From: Bacteroidales bacterium
GTDB taxonomy: Bacteria; Bacteroidota; Bacteroidia; Bacteroidales; UBA1715
Assembly: GCA_016714605.1 (NCBI GenBank)
Contig: JADKDL010000008.1
Location: 62,001-126,000, forward strand
Reading direction: 5' to 3'
DNA length: 64,000 bases
Below are positions 56,734 to 64,000 of this stretch, piece after piece (within the stretch, counting starts at the first letter, position 1; every line of letters starts with the position of its first letter). A program made the position numbers and the translations under genes. The notes under the pieces were generated by a model that had not been told where the DNA came from, searched no databases, and saw nothing but the letters and a program-made list of their open reading frames with translations.

Positions 56734-58839
56734 ATGAAAAAAATCACAACAATAACGCTTTTTACCTCTCTCTTTCTTTTTTTAATATTCTTTATAGGTT
56801 TTATTATTTATGGTAATAACAGATCTGAGTATGAACAAAGGACTGAGCTTTTTGAGCTATATATGGCACTAGCTATTTTCATACCTCTTTTTATACTTGA
56901 GTTTTCTTTATTGTGGAAAGGGTTCACTTCTAATACCTACATTTGGCAAAGAATTGTCTTGACGGTAGCCTTTATTGTTATTATTTTTTTAGGTGTTTTG
57001 GTCATGGTTGAGTTTAAAAGCTCACTTAATAAAATACTCATTTCAATACTTGCATTTGGCTTTCTTGTATCTGTTACTTCAATAAATTTATTGTATGTAA
57101 TAAAGAAAAAAACATGGATTAAAGGTTTTTTTAATGTTTTGGTCTCCATTTTTGCTTCATTTAGTTTGTTCGTTTTCTTTATTACTCTTTCCGAATGGGA
57201 TAAAACCACACTAACTAATCATGATTATATTGCTTATGAAAATACTGAAAACGAAGAGGTTATTTTAGCTTATGTTTATGATGAATATGAAAGTTTAACA
57301 CATGTTAAATGGGATATTGGATTCATTAGAAAAATTGAGAGTATATATGAAGAAAGAATTCCTGATGGTAAATGGAAAAAGTTCGACAAGTATGGTAATC
57401 CAGTTTTATATTTAGAAATAAAAGATGGAGAAGCCACTAAAATAGAACCAATATTACCTAAGAATGCTTTAGCAGCTCGTACATTTGAGGAATTAAATAA
57501 CCTTATTCAGAAAAGTAATACTGATACTTTACGCATTTATGTTTTAGGCGATTTAGTTTTAAATAACACTATTGCAATAAAAGATAAGAAAAATATTTAT
57601 TTACATTCTTTCGGGCAATATGACACATCAAAAATATCTATCTCTAATAAGACAGCCTTTTATATTGAAAATTCTGAAAATATAAATTTTGAAGACTTAT
57701 CAATTTCACTCAATGGAGGTAATAGCTTCTTTGAATTAGTTAATGCTTCAAAAGTCTTTATAAATAAATGTCAACTGGTTGGTAATGCTGTAAAAGGTAT
57801 AAAAGTAAATAATAATTGCAATGATATTAAATTGACAAACAATTTTATTAGTGGATATATTGAATATGGAATATTTTCAGCCGGAAAAAATGTATTGATA
57901 GCTAGTAATTCATATTATAAGGGCAATGATGAGTATGATGATTATTATACTAAAATTGATTTATCCAATGTCAATATGGATAGAGAGGCGCAGATAGACA
58001 TGGCAGGAAGTGTGCTTTTGGGAGAAAGATACGGTAAAGGATTTGATCCTATTACTGAAGAGAATTCCGTTTTTACAGAATCATACTCTTCTTATTTTTA
58101 TGATCTTTGGAATAATAACTTTCTAAATAATTACAATGCTTGGGAAAAAAATAATATTTGTTTTGATTGTAATAATTACTATTTCTTCAACTTGGCTAAA
58201 ATGGTAAGTGGTATACCGTTTTTTTTAAATACCAAGCATGATTTTCAAGATGAATGGGCTTGGAATAGAGATCATGCTAGATTTCAACTTGTAAACCCTG
58301 AGTTTTTTGTATGGCTTAGAGAAAATAATTTCCTTACTCCTGAAGACAAAATTCTTGGTCAGTCTTTACAATTTTATTACAATAAAATCTTGAAAAAAAT
58401 GCTCAGAACATACACTTTGAGCTATATGAATATTCAGAAAAATTCTGAAAAGGAGAACTTATTGAATGATTACAAACGAACTAGTACGAGTATTCATAGT
58501 TTAGATAATTTTATGTTTCAATCAATTATTAGTCAAACGCATGAAGTTAGTATTGTAAAGCAGGAATATTATTCTGATGAAGTTTCTGACGAGACTGATA
58601 ATGATGAAAATATTAATTTCTATTTATCTCAGGTTTCAATTGGCAAAGATTTTAGTGTAAGCTTAAATGAAGTAACTCAAATATATACTTTTTGGATGAG
58701 AAGGTGTATTGATGGTTCTGCTGATGAAATAATGAAAACTATGCTTTTCTTTATGCAGAAATTTGATAAAGAATGGTTTAATTATATCGATGATAATTTT
58801 AATGCTGAAAAACCGAACAATGAGGAGGATTTAAATTAA
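56734..58839 (+). CDS. Membrane protein with soluble region containing beta-helix repeats, unrecognised
   Basis: I set the start at ATG 56734 (MKKITTITLFTSLFLFLIFF, 701 residues); the longer frame to a TTG at 56683 is less likely. Four to five hydrophobic helices lie in about residues 1-165. The soluble part contains a right-handed parallel beta-helix-like stretch (NIYLHSFGQYDTSKISISNK ... FEDLSISLNGGNSF ... NCNDIKLTNNFISGYIEYG), similar in style to NosD/pectate-lyase repeats. It is followed by a mostly helical, charged C-terminal half. No signal peptide cleavage or T9SS tail was seen. I do not recognise the family and cannot name a function. Confidence 0.55.
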   Translation: MKKITTITLFTSLFLFLIFFIGFIIYGNNRSEYEQRTELFELYMALAIFIPLFILEFSLLWKGFTSNTYIWQRIVLTVAFIVIIFLGVLVMVEFKSSLNKILISILAFGFLVSVTSINLLYVIKKKTWIKGFFNVLVSIFASFSLFVFFITLSEWDKTTLTNHDYIAYENTENEEVILAYVYDEYESLTHVKWDIGFIRKIESIYEERIPDGKWKKFDKYGNPVLYLEIKDGEATKIEPILPKNALAARTFEELNNLIQKSNTDTLRIYVLGDLVLNNTIAIKDKKNIYLHSFGQYDTSKISISNKTAFYIENSENINFEDLSISLNGGNSFFELVNASKVFINKCQLVGNAVKGIKVNNNCNDIKLTNNFISGYIEYGIFSAGKNVLIASNSYYKGNDEYDDYYTKIDLSNVNMDREAQIDMAGSVLLGERYGKGFDPITEENSVFTESYSSYFYDLWNNNFLNNYNAWEKNNICFDCNNYYFFNLAKMVSGIPFFLNTKHDFQDEWAWNRDHARFQLVNPEFFVWLRENNFLTPEDKILGQSLQFYYNKILKKMLRTYTLSYMNIQKNSEKENLLNDYKRTSTSIHSLDNFMFQSIISQTHEVSIVKQEYYSDEVSDETDNDENINFYLSQVSIGKDFSVSLNEVTQIYTFWMRRCIDGSADEIMKTMLFFMQKFDKEWFNYIDDNFNAEKPNNEEDLN

Positions 58840-58917
58840 GTTTTATTTACTCTACATTAGAATTGATTACAAATAATTGTAGAATATTCAGAAAAAAAAA
58901 CAGTTTTTTTGTAGATT

Positions 58918-58943
58918 CTATATGCCTCTATATGCCTCTATAT
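58918..58943. repeat. Short tandem repeat of a 10-bp unit
   Basis: TATGCCTCTA occurs twice in tandem (58921-58940), flanked by partial copies. It lies in the AT-rich gap before clpX, and no function is suggested. Confidence 0.75.
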
Positions 58944-58981
58944 TAATCCATTATAGTAAATAATAGCTACACTCTAAATAA

Positions 58982-59024
58982 AATGGTAAAATTTAAAGCT
59001 TATGAAGCTTTAAATTTTACCATT
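58982..59024 (-). terminator. Terminator overlapping the end of clpX
   Basis: A perfect 20-bp stem (58982-59001 with 59005-59024) surrounds a three-base loop. The clpX stop (59000-59002) lies at the loop, so one arm encodes the last residues SMVKFKAS. Reading on in the reverse direction the sequence is T-rich (TTTATTTAG). Confidence 0.72.
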
Positions 59025-60217
59025 GAATGAGATTCAAATTTAGCCATTGCATATTCTTTAGAAATGGTAAATATTTTTTCATTACCACTTGGAGCTTCAT
59101 ACATTGCATCAAGCATAATAGCTTCACAAATTGAGCGTAAACCTCTTGCTCCTAATTGAAATTCAATAGCTTTATCTACAATATAATCATAGGTTTCTTC
59201 GTCAAAAACGAGAGAAAGTTCGTCCATTTCAAAAAGTGTGGTGTATTGTTTAACCAATGAATTTTTAGGCTCTGTTAATATGCTTCTTAATGCAGTTCTG
59301 TCTAAAGGGTTTAAATGAGCAATTACCGGCAACCTTCCTATTATTTCAGGTATAAGACCAAAATGTCTTAAATCCATAGGAGAAATGTACTGTAAGAAGT
59401 TCGATTTATCTATTCCTGTAGTTTTTTCCCTTGTACCAAATCCTACAACTTGGGTATTTAATCGACGAGCAATAATTTTATCTATACCTTCGAAAGCACC
59501 TCCGCAGATAAAAAGAATGTTTTTAGTGTCTACGGCAATCATTTTTTGTTCAGGGTGTTTTCTGCCACCTTGAGGTGGAACGTTTACGATTGAGCCTTCT
59601 AATAGCTTCAAAAGCCCTTGTTGCACACCTTCGCCAGAAACATCTCTGGTTATTGAAGGATTATCTCCTTTACGTGCAATTTTGTCAATTTCATCAATAA
59701 ATACAATTCCTCGTTGCGCTTCTTCTACATTATAATTAGCAGCTTGAAGTAGTCTTGTAAGCAAACTTTCAATATCTTCACCTACATAACCAGCCTCTGT
59801 AAGTACTGTAGCATCAACAATAGTAAAAGGTACATCTAGCAATTTTGCAATGGTTTTTGCCAGTAGCGTTTTTCCGGTACCGGTTTCTCCCACCATTACA
59901 ATGTTCGATTTTTCAATATCAACATCTTCTCTTTCGGGTTGTACTAATCTTTTGTAGTGATTATATACAGCAACAGAGAGTGTTTTCTTTGCTTCGTCTT
60001 GTCCAATTACATACTGATCAAGAAATTTTTTTATATCTATCGGTTTTTTTAGTTTAAGTTTGGGCAACTTAGCATTTTTCTTGGTCTTAACCTCTTCTTT
60101 AACTATAGCTTCTGCCTGTTCAACACAAGTATTGCAAATAAAGCCGGAGATACCTGAAATAAGTAAGTCTACTTCTTCTTTTTTTCTACCGCAAAACGAA
60201 CATTTATTTCTTTCCAT
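59000..60217 (-). CDS. clpX: ATP-dependent Clp protease ATPase subunit ClpX
   Basis: ClpX unfolds substrates and feeds them to ClpP. The 405-residue protein has an N-terminal C4 zinc finger (Cys6/9/28/31), then Walker A GETGTGKT, the pore loop GYVGED, Walker B GIVFIDEIDKIARKGD, the RKH loop GGRKHPEQ, and the IGF-like ClpP-docking loop replaced by VGFGTREK. The normal C-terminal domain follows. A perfect hairpin overlaps the stop codon. It lies downstream of clpP on the same strand, separated by a terminator-like palindrome. Confidence 0.97.
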   Translation of the reverse strand: MERNKCSFCGRKKEEVDLLISGISGFICNTCVEQAEAIVKEEVKTKKNAKLPKLKLKKPIDIKKFLDQYVIGQDEAKKTLSVAVYNHYKRLVQPEREDVDIEKSNIVMVGETGTGKTLLAKTIAKLLDVPFTIVDATVLTEAGYVGEDIESLLTRLLQAANYNVEEAQRGIVFIDEIDKIARKGDNPSITRDVSGEGVQQGLLKLLEGSIVNVPPQGGRKHPEQKMIAVDTKNILFICGGAFEGIDKIIARRLNTQVVGFGTREKTTGIDKSNFLQYISPMDLRHFGLIPEIIGRLPVIAHLNPLDRTALRSILTEPKNSLVKQYTTLFEMDELSLVFDEETYDYIVDKAIEFQLGARGLRSICEAIMLDAMYEAPSGNEKIFTISKEYAMAKFESHSMVKFKAS

Positions 60218-60300
60218 TTTTTAATATAATCTATTAAATAAGAAGACTTTTATTTTTATTCTTCCTTACATTATTTTTGACATCAAGAAGCGTAATAAAT

Positions 60301-60330
60301 AAAAAAGTCATCTACGTAGATGACTTTTTT
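60301..60330 (-). terminator. Palindromic terminator-like hairpin between clpP and clpX
   Basis: The 30-base sequence is a perfect palindrome centred on TACGTA (AAAAAAGTCATC and its complement), with T runs on either strand. It lies 12 bases after the clpP stop, so clpX may be only partly read from the clpP transcript. Confidence 0.75.
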
Positions 60331-60341
60331 ATTTGTTTTTT

Positions 60342-61010
60342 TTACTTTTCAGTTTTTGCCATGATATGGTCTATCATTCCGTACTCTTTTGCTTCAGCAG
60401 CAGTCATCCAATAATCTCTGTCTGAATCTTTTTCGATTTTTTCAAAAGGGTGACCAGTATGATCTGAAAGAATTTGATATAATTCTTTTTTCAATTTAAG
60501 TATCTCTCTTGTTGTGATTTCTATGTCAGTAGCTTGACCAGAAGCACCGCCCATTGGCTGATGTATCATTACTCGAGAATGTTTTAAAGATGTTCTTTTG
60601 CCTTTGGTTCCACCTGCTAAAAGTACTGCAGCCATTGAAGCTGCCATTCCTGTGCAGATAGTAGCTACATCAGCAGAAATATATTGCATAGTGTCGTATA
60701 TTCCTAAACCTGCATATACCGAACCTCCAGGAGAGTTTAAATAAATCTGAATGTCTTTACCAGAATCGGCAGACTCTAAATATAATAACTGTCCTTGTAC
60801 AATATTTGCAACATAGTCATCAATTGGCAAGCCAATAAAAATAATTCTATCCATCATTAATCTGGAAAAAATATCCATTGATGCTACATTCAACTGTCTT
60901 TCTTCAATAATAGTTGGCGATATATAGTTATTCATTATTGAAGTATAACTATCTAAAGTTGTGCTATTAAAGCCTAAATGTTTTATTGCATATTTTCTGA
61001 AGTCGTTCAT
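60342..61010 (-). CDS. clpP: ATP-dependent Clp protease proteolytic subunit ClpP
   Basis: The 222-residue serine protease has the catalytic triad Ser125 (in CTGMAASMAAVLLAGG), His150 (VMIHQPMGGASGQATD) and Asp199 (KIEKDSDRDY), with the usual spacing. The N-terminal 30 residues are a pro-peptide-like extension. Tetradecamers degrade unfolded substrates delivered by ClpX. It sits between tig and clpX, the classical tig-clpP-clpX order. Confidence 0.96.
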   Translation of the reverse strand: MNDFRKYAIKHLGFNSTTLDSYTSIMNNYISPTIIEERQLNVASMDIFSRLMMDRIIFIGLPIDDYVANIVQGQLLYLESADSGKDIQIYLNSPGGSVYAGLGIYDTMQYISADVATICTGMAASMAAVLLAGGTKGKRTSLKHSRVMIHQPMGGASGQATDIEITTREILKLKKELYQILSDHTGHPFEKIEKDSDRDYWMTAAEAKEYGMIDHIMAKTEK

Positions 61011-61054
61011 AATTATTCTTTTTATTAGTGATTAATAATAATCGCTAAATATAA

Positions 61055-62414
61055 CTATTTTTCAATTAAACTAGAAAATTCTTCTACAGTAACTTCTTTA
61101 GTATTTACAGCAGCTTTTTCTTTTAGAGTTCTAGAAATTTTTCTATCCGATTCTATTTCTATAATTTTATTTAACTCTTCTTTGTTTTTAAGAATTTCAT
61201 CGGCCCAACGGTTCACCATCTCTTCATCAGGAGAAAACATACCAAATTGGTAGAATTGCTGACGAGCTTGATCTTTAGCCGCTCCAAGAATATCTTCTTG
61301 TGTTAGTTTTATTTCTAAATCGGTAACCAATTTACCTTTTATAACTTGCCATCTTAAATCTTTGATGAATAATGGAAACTCAGTTTCAAATACTTCATCG
61401 GTAAGTTTATCATTATCTTTGTTGGTTATTTTCAACCATTTTTTCAAAAAGGTCTCAGGCAACTCAATCGCTGATGCATCAATCAATTTTTCTCTGCAAT
61501 CGTTCATGAATTTCAATTCGCTGTTTGATTCAAATCTACCTTCAATCTCAGCTTTAACTTTTTCTTTCATTTCTGCTTCAGAACTGATAGTTCCTTCTCC
61601 AAATGCTTTGTCGAAGAATTCTTGATTTATTTCAGCTTGTTCGAAGTGAGATATAGACTCTATAGTAAATACATAGTCTGCATTGATTTTTTCGCTATTT
61701 TCTTTTTCAGTTCCTATCAATGAAGCAACATCAGCTTCATTTCCGGTAGCTTTAAGCGGATTGTAAATTATTGTGTCATCAAGTTTTAATGAAATAAAAC
61801 GAGCTTTAATTTCTTCGTCCTTAATTGAATTAATATATATTGATGCTGATTCGCGTACAATTCCGTCTGGCACAACATTTCCGGTTGAGTCAACTTCAAC
61901 TAAAATACCTCTAACAATATCATTGTCTTTAACAATTTCGCCTTCACTATGAGCCAAATCTATTTCTTAAATAATCAATATGAGAAACCATCATTTCTTC
62001 TTTTGCAGAAATTTTGTAATAATTGATAGAACTCACTAATGTTGTATCTAGATTAATTTGGGGTTTTAAGCCAATTTCAAACGCAAATTCGAAATTTTTA
62101 TCATTTTCCCAGTTGATTGTTGCTTGTTGCTCTTCGCTTGGAATAGGCTGACCTAATATTTCTATTTTTTCAGTTTCAATATATTCATTCAATTTATCAT
62201 ACACCAATTCATTTACAGTATCTACAAGAGCGTAGTGACCGTAAGTTTTTTTAATAATGCCCATAGGTGCTTTGCCGGGTCTAAATCCGTTTATAGATGC
62301 TTTCTTTCTATAATCACTAAGAGCTTTATCAATTTTTCCACTATAATCACTCTCACTAATTTGAACTTTAAGAATAGCAGTTAAATCTCCACTCGCTTCT
62401 CTAATAACACTCAT
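61055..62414 (-). CDS. tig: Trigger factor (frameshifted near 61954)
   Basis: Trigger factor binds the ribosome tunnel exit and folds nascent chains. The first frame (ATG 62414; the upstream TTG is unlikely) has the ribosome-binding domain (SVIREASGDLTAIL, and the signature GFRPGKAP in KKASINGFRPGKAPMGIIKK). It stops after HIDYLRNRFGS. The second frame continues AHSEGEIVKDNDIV with the middle domain and the helical C-terminal domain. Removing one base in TTTGG at about 61953-61957 restores about 452 residues, the normal length. The middle FKBP-like domain is diverged, as is usual in Bacteroidetes. Confidence 0.9.
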
Positions 62415-62437
62415 AAACAATAATATTTAATATTTAG

Positions 62438-62477
62438 AAAAAAAACCGCTTAAAAACATCTGTTTTAAAGCGGTTTT
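62438..62477 (-). terminator. Terminator of tRNA-Leu
   Basis: AAAACCGCTTAAAAAC (62442-62457) pairs with 62462-62477 over 16 bp with one mismatch around a 4-base loop. On the reverse strand, after the tRNA, it is followed by a T run (A8 on the forward strand at 62438-62445). Confidence 0.8.
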
Positions 62478-62484
62478 GAAATTG

Positions 62485-62566
62485 TGCGGATGGAGGGACT
62501 CGAACCCGCACGTCGTGAGACACTAGATCCTAAGTCTAGCGCGGCTACCAATTACGCCACATCCGC
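62485..62566 (-). tRNA. tRNA-Leu (TAG)
   Basis: This 82-nt tRNA on the reverse strand has acceptor arms GCGGATG and CATCCGC with discriminator A. The anticodon loop CTTAGGA gives anticodon TAG, and the long variable arm is typical of leucine tRNAs. The T-loop is GTTCGAGTC. CCA is not encoded. Confidence 0.95.
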
Positions 62567-62718
62567 ATTATAATTTGGCGGCACAAAATTAGAAAGATTT
62601 TCTGTATTTAAAAATTATTTAGGCATTATTTTTATAAAAATTAAATTTATTTTTCTCATTATCTTTTAAATATCTCATATGCAATATTTTATGATGACTT
62701 TAAAAAATCATTGTAAAT

Positions 62719-63297
62719 TTATATTTTAGCTTTTTCTCTTTTTACTATTTCATCTCTTATTCTTGAAGCTCTTTCATAATCTTCTTCTAATACAGCAACG
62801 TCGAGCATTTCTTGTAATTCGTCAAAGTTGAATTGGGCAAATTCATTTTCAATAGTATTCTCAGTAGTTGATTTTACTTCTTTTTCAAGGTCAAGAACTA
62901 TTCCTGCACGTGTAATCACATCGGTGCTGGTAAATATCGGGCAACCAAAGCGAACAGCTAGAGCTACCGCATCTGAGGTGCGTGCGTCTATTTCTACTAT
63001 TTTTTTACCGTCAGAACAAACTATTTTACTGTAAAAAATGCCTTCTTGCAATTTGTAAATTATAACCTCTGTAATTCTAATGTCAAACGAATTTGCGAAG
63101 TTTAGAAATAAATCGTGAGTTAAAGGTCTTGGTGCTTTTAGATTTTCTAGTTGTATAGCAATTGCCTGTGCCTCTGCACCTCCTATAATTATAGGAATAC
63201 GTCTCTCGCCCTCTTCTTCTACAAGAATAAGAACATAAGCATTGTCTTGTGTTTGACTAAATGAAAGACCTAATATATTAAGTTTTACTTTTTGCAT
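62719..63297 (-). CDS. Bifunctional nuclease (BFN/DUF151) family protein with UVR motif
   Basis: The 192-residue protein begins with the BFN/DUF151 domain (about 1-140): LNILGLSFSQTQDNAYVLIL, RRIPIIIGGAEAQAIAIQLE, RPLTHDLFLNFANSFDI, and EIDARTSDAVALAVRFGCPI. The C-terminal about 35 residues form a UVR-like helix pair (LDVAVLEEDYERASRIRDEI). Plant and bacterial members have RNase/DNase activity, but the role in Bacteroidetes is unknown. Length is typical. A -7-like element lies upstream. Confidence 0.9.
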   Translation of the reverse strand: MQKVKLNILGLSFSQTQDNAYVLILVEEEGERRIPIIIGGAEAQAIAIQLENLKAPRPLTHDLFLNFANSFDIRITEVIIYKLQEGIFYSKIVCSDGKKIVEIDARTSDAVALAVRFGCPIFTSTDVITRAGIVLDLEKEVKSTTENTIENEFAQFNFDELQEMLDVAVLEEDYERASRIRDEIVKREKAKI

Positions 63298-63357
63298 GTA
63301 AAAATTTTATCAATAAGCAGTTTTTTTTTGTACAAAAGAAAGATTCTTATTTTTTTT

Positions 63358-63365
63358 CAAATATA
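63358..63365 (-). promoter_or_regulatory. -7 element upstream of the bifunctional nuclease gene
   Basis: The reverse strand reads TATATTTG, matching TAnnTTTG, about 60 bases before the start at 63297. No exact TTTG -33 element was found. Confidence 0.38.
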
Positions 63366-63434
63366 ACTAATCAATTTTTAAAATACGATAAGTACAAATT
63401 ATTTTGTAATTATGTTTTTAAATAGAATCGTTAT

Positions 63435-64000
63435 TTATTTCTTTAATAAGGCAAAATCTTTTGCAAAATATGAAATAATAATTCTTGCGCCTGCCCTTTT
63501 TATTGAAAGTAACATTTCTTGCATTGTTCTGTCATAATCGAGCCACCCGTTTTTAGCTGCAGCATGAAGCATTGCATACTCTCCACTTACGTTATATGCG
63601 GCTATTGGTACATCAAATCGTTCATTCAAAATATGAATTATATCTAAATAGGCTAATGCCGGTTTAACCATTATAAAATCAGCACCTTCAGCAATATCTA
63701 TCTCGGCTTCTATAATTGCTTCACGCTTGTTTGCCGGGTTCATCTGGTATGTTTTTTTATCGCCCGATTTGGGTGCTGAATCAAGTGCGTCTCTAAATGG
63801 TCCATAAAACGCACTTGCATATTTTGCAGTATAACTCATTATAGAGGTGTTTTGGTAGCCATTTTTATCAAGAGTTTGTCTAATTAAGCCTACTCTTCCA
63901 TCCATCATGTCTGAGGGTCCTATAATATCTATACCTGCTTGCGCTTGTGCTAATGACATTTTCGCTAAAATGGGTAAGGTTTTGTCATTATCAATTTGTC
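63435..64000 (-). CDS. hemB: Delta-aminolevulinic acid dehydratase, C-terminal part (cut by window edge)
   Basis: HemB condenses two 5-aminolevulinate molecules to porphobilinogen in haem synthesis. The frame stays open to the window edge (NDKTLPILAKMSLAQAQAGI). It contains IIGPSDMMDGRVGLIR, YTAKYASAFYGPFRDAL, the Schiff-base lysine in FIMVKPALAYLD, and AAYNVSGEYAML. The start lies outside the window. About 188 residues of a usual 325 or so are visible. It is complete at the 3' end (stop 63435-63437). Confidence 0.94.
   Translation of the reverse strand, partial: QIDNDKTLPILAKMSLAQAQAGIDIIGPSDMMDGRVGLIRQTLDKNGYQNTSIMSYTAKYASAFYGPFRDALDSAPKSGDKKTYQMNPANKREAIIEAEIDIAEGADFIMVKPALAYLDIIHILNERFDVPIAAYNVSGEYAMLHAAAKNGWLDYDRTMQEMLLSIKRAGARIIISYFAKDFALLKK

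Overview
The window comes from a low-GC member of the Bacteroidota, probably a Bacteroidales or Marinilabiliales relative. The evidence is a promoter of the TTTG-N20-TAnnTTTG type, the absence of Shine-Dalgarno sequences, type IX secretion (T9SS) sorting tails with a PorZ-like propeller protein, an ECF sigma/FecR/STN-TonB receptor/DUF4249 locus, a DUF5723 protein, and the Bacteroidetes-style glycogen cluster. No prophage, insertion sequence, CRISPR array or conjugative module was seen. This is mostly ordinary chromosome.

Layout. 1-7.3 kb (+): the end of a probable alanine dehydrogenase, a large membrane-anchored propeller protein, then a lipoprotein/DUF5723 envelope pair. 7.3-12.2 kb (-): a LutB-like iron-sulfur protein, rpiB, a PorZ-like protein and rdgB. 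12.4-19.9 kb (+): a GPH sugar transporter, a U32 peptidase, a small T9SS cargo, radC, a membrane J-domain protein and lpxD. 19.9-33.8 kb (-): an SGNH/PKD T9SS cargo, mgsA, then a glycogen operon (glgB, debranching enzyme, GT4, GH57 and a GT3 synthase-GT35 phosphorylase fusion). 34.3-34.5 kb: twin tRNA-Asp. 34.6-37.1 kb (+): nnr, divIC and a flavin reductase. 37.1-45.6 kb (-): an ATP-grasp-like orphan, a pseudouridine synthase, manA, ribBA, two glycosyltransferases, an LptF/G permease and a START-like protein. 46-51.3 kb (+): the sigma/FecR/TonB/DUF4249 locus. 51.5-53.9 kb (-): two transsulfuration PLP enzymes. 54.1-56.5 kb (+): yceD-rpmF-plsX-fabH, with fabH cut short. 56.7-58.8 kb (+): an unrecognised membrane/beta-helix protein. 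59-64 kb (-): clpX, clpP, tig, tRNA-Leu, a bifunctional nuclease and the 3' part of hemB.

How the genes work together. The glycogen operon holds the enzymes for elongating, branching, debranching and phosphorolysing alpha-glucan, and methylglyoxal synthase lies just downstream of it. ClpX and ClpP form one protease and are encoded next to the chaperone trigger factor. yceD-rpmF-plsX-fabH joins ribosome and phospholipid/fatty-acid synthesis. PorZ, the two T9SS cargos and the envelope proteins point to an active T9SS elsewhere in the genome.

Caveat. Nine genes that should be continuous are each broken by a single-base shift, and the sigma factor carries two, for ten shifts in total. They go in both directions and several lie in homopolymers, so sequencing or assembly error is the leading explanation. 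I annotate each such gene at its full reconstructed extent and give the position of the shift. The fabH truncation cannot be explained this way. I found no convincing wholly new system. The best leads are the GT3-GT35 fusion, the lysine-rich tail on the GH57 enzyme, the ATP-grasp-like orphan, the membrane/beta-helix orphan and the start-codon hairpin at 3.5 kb.
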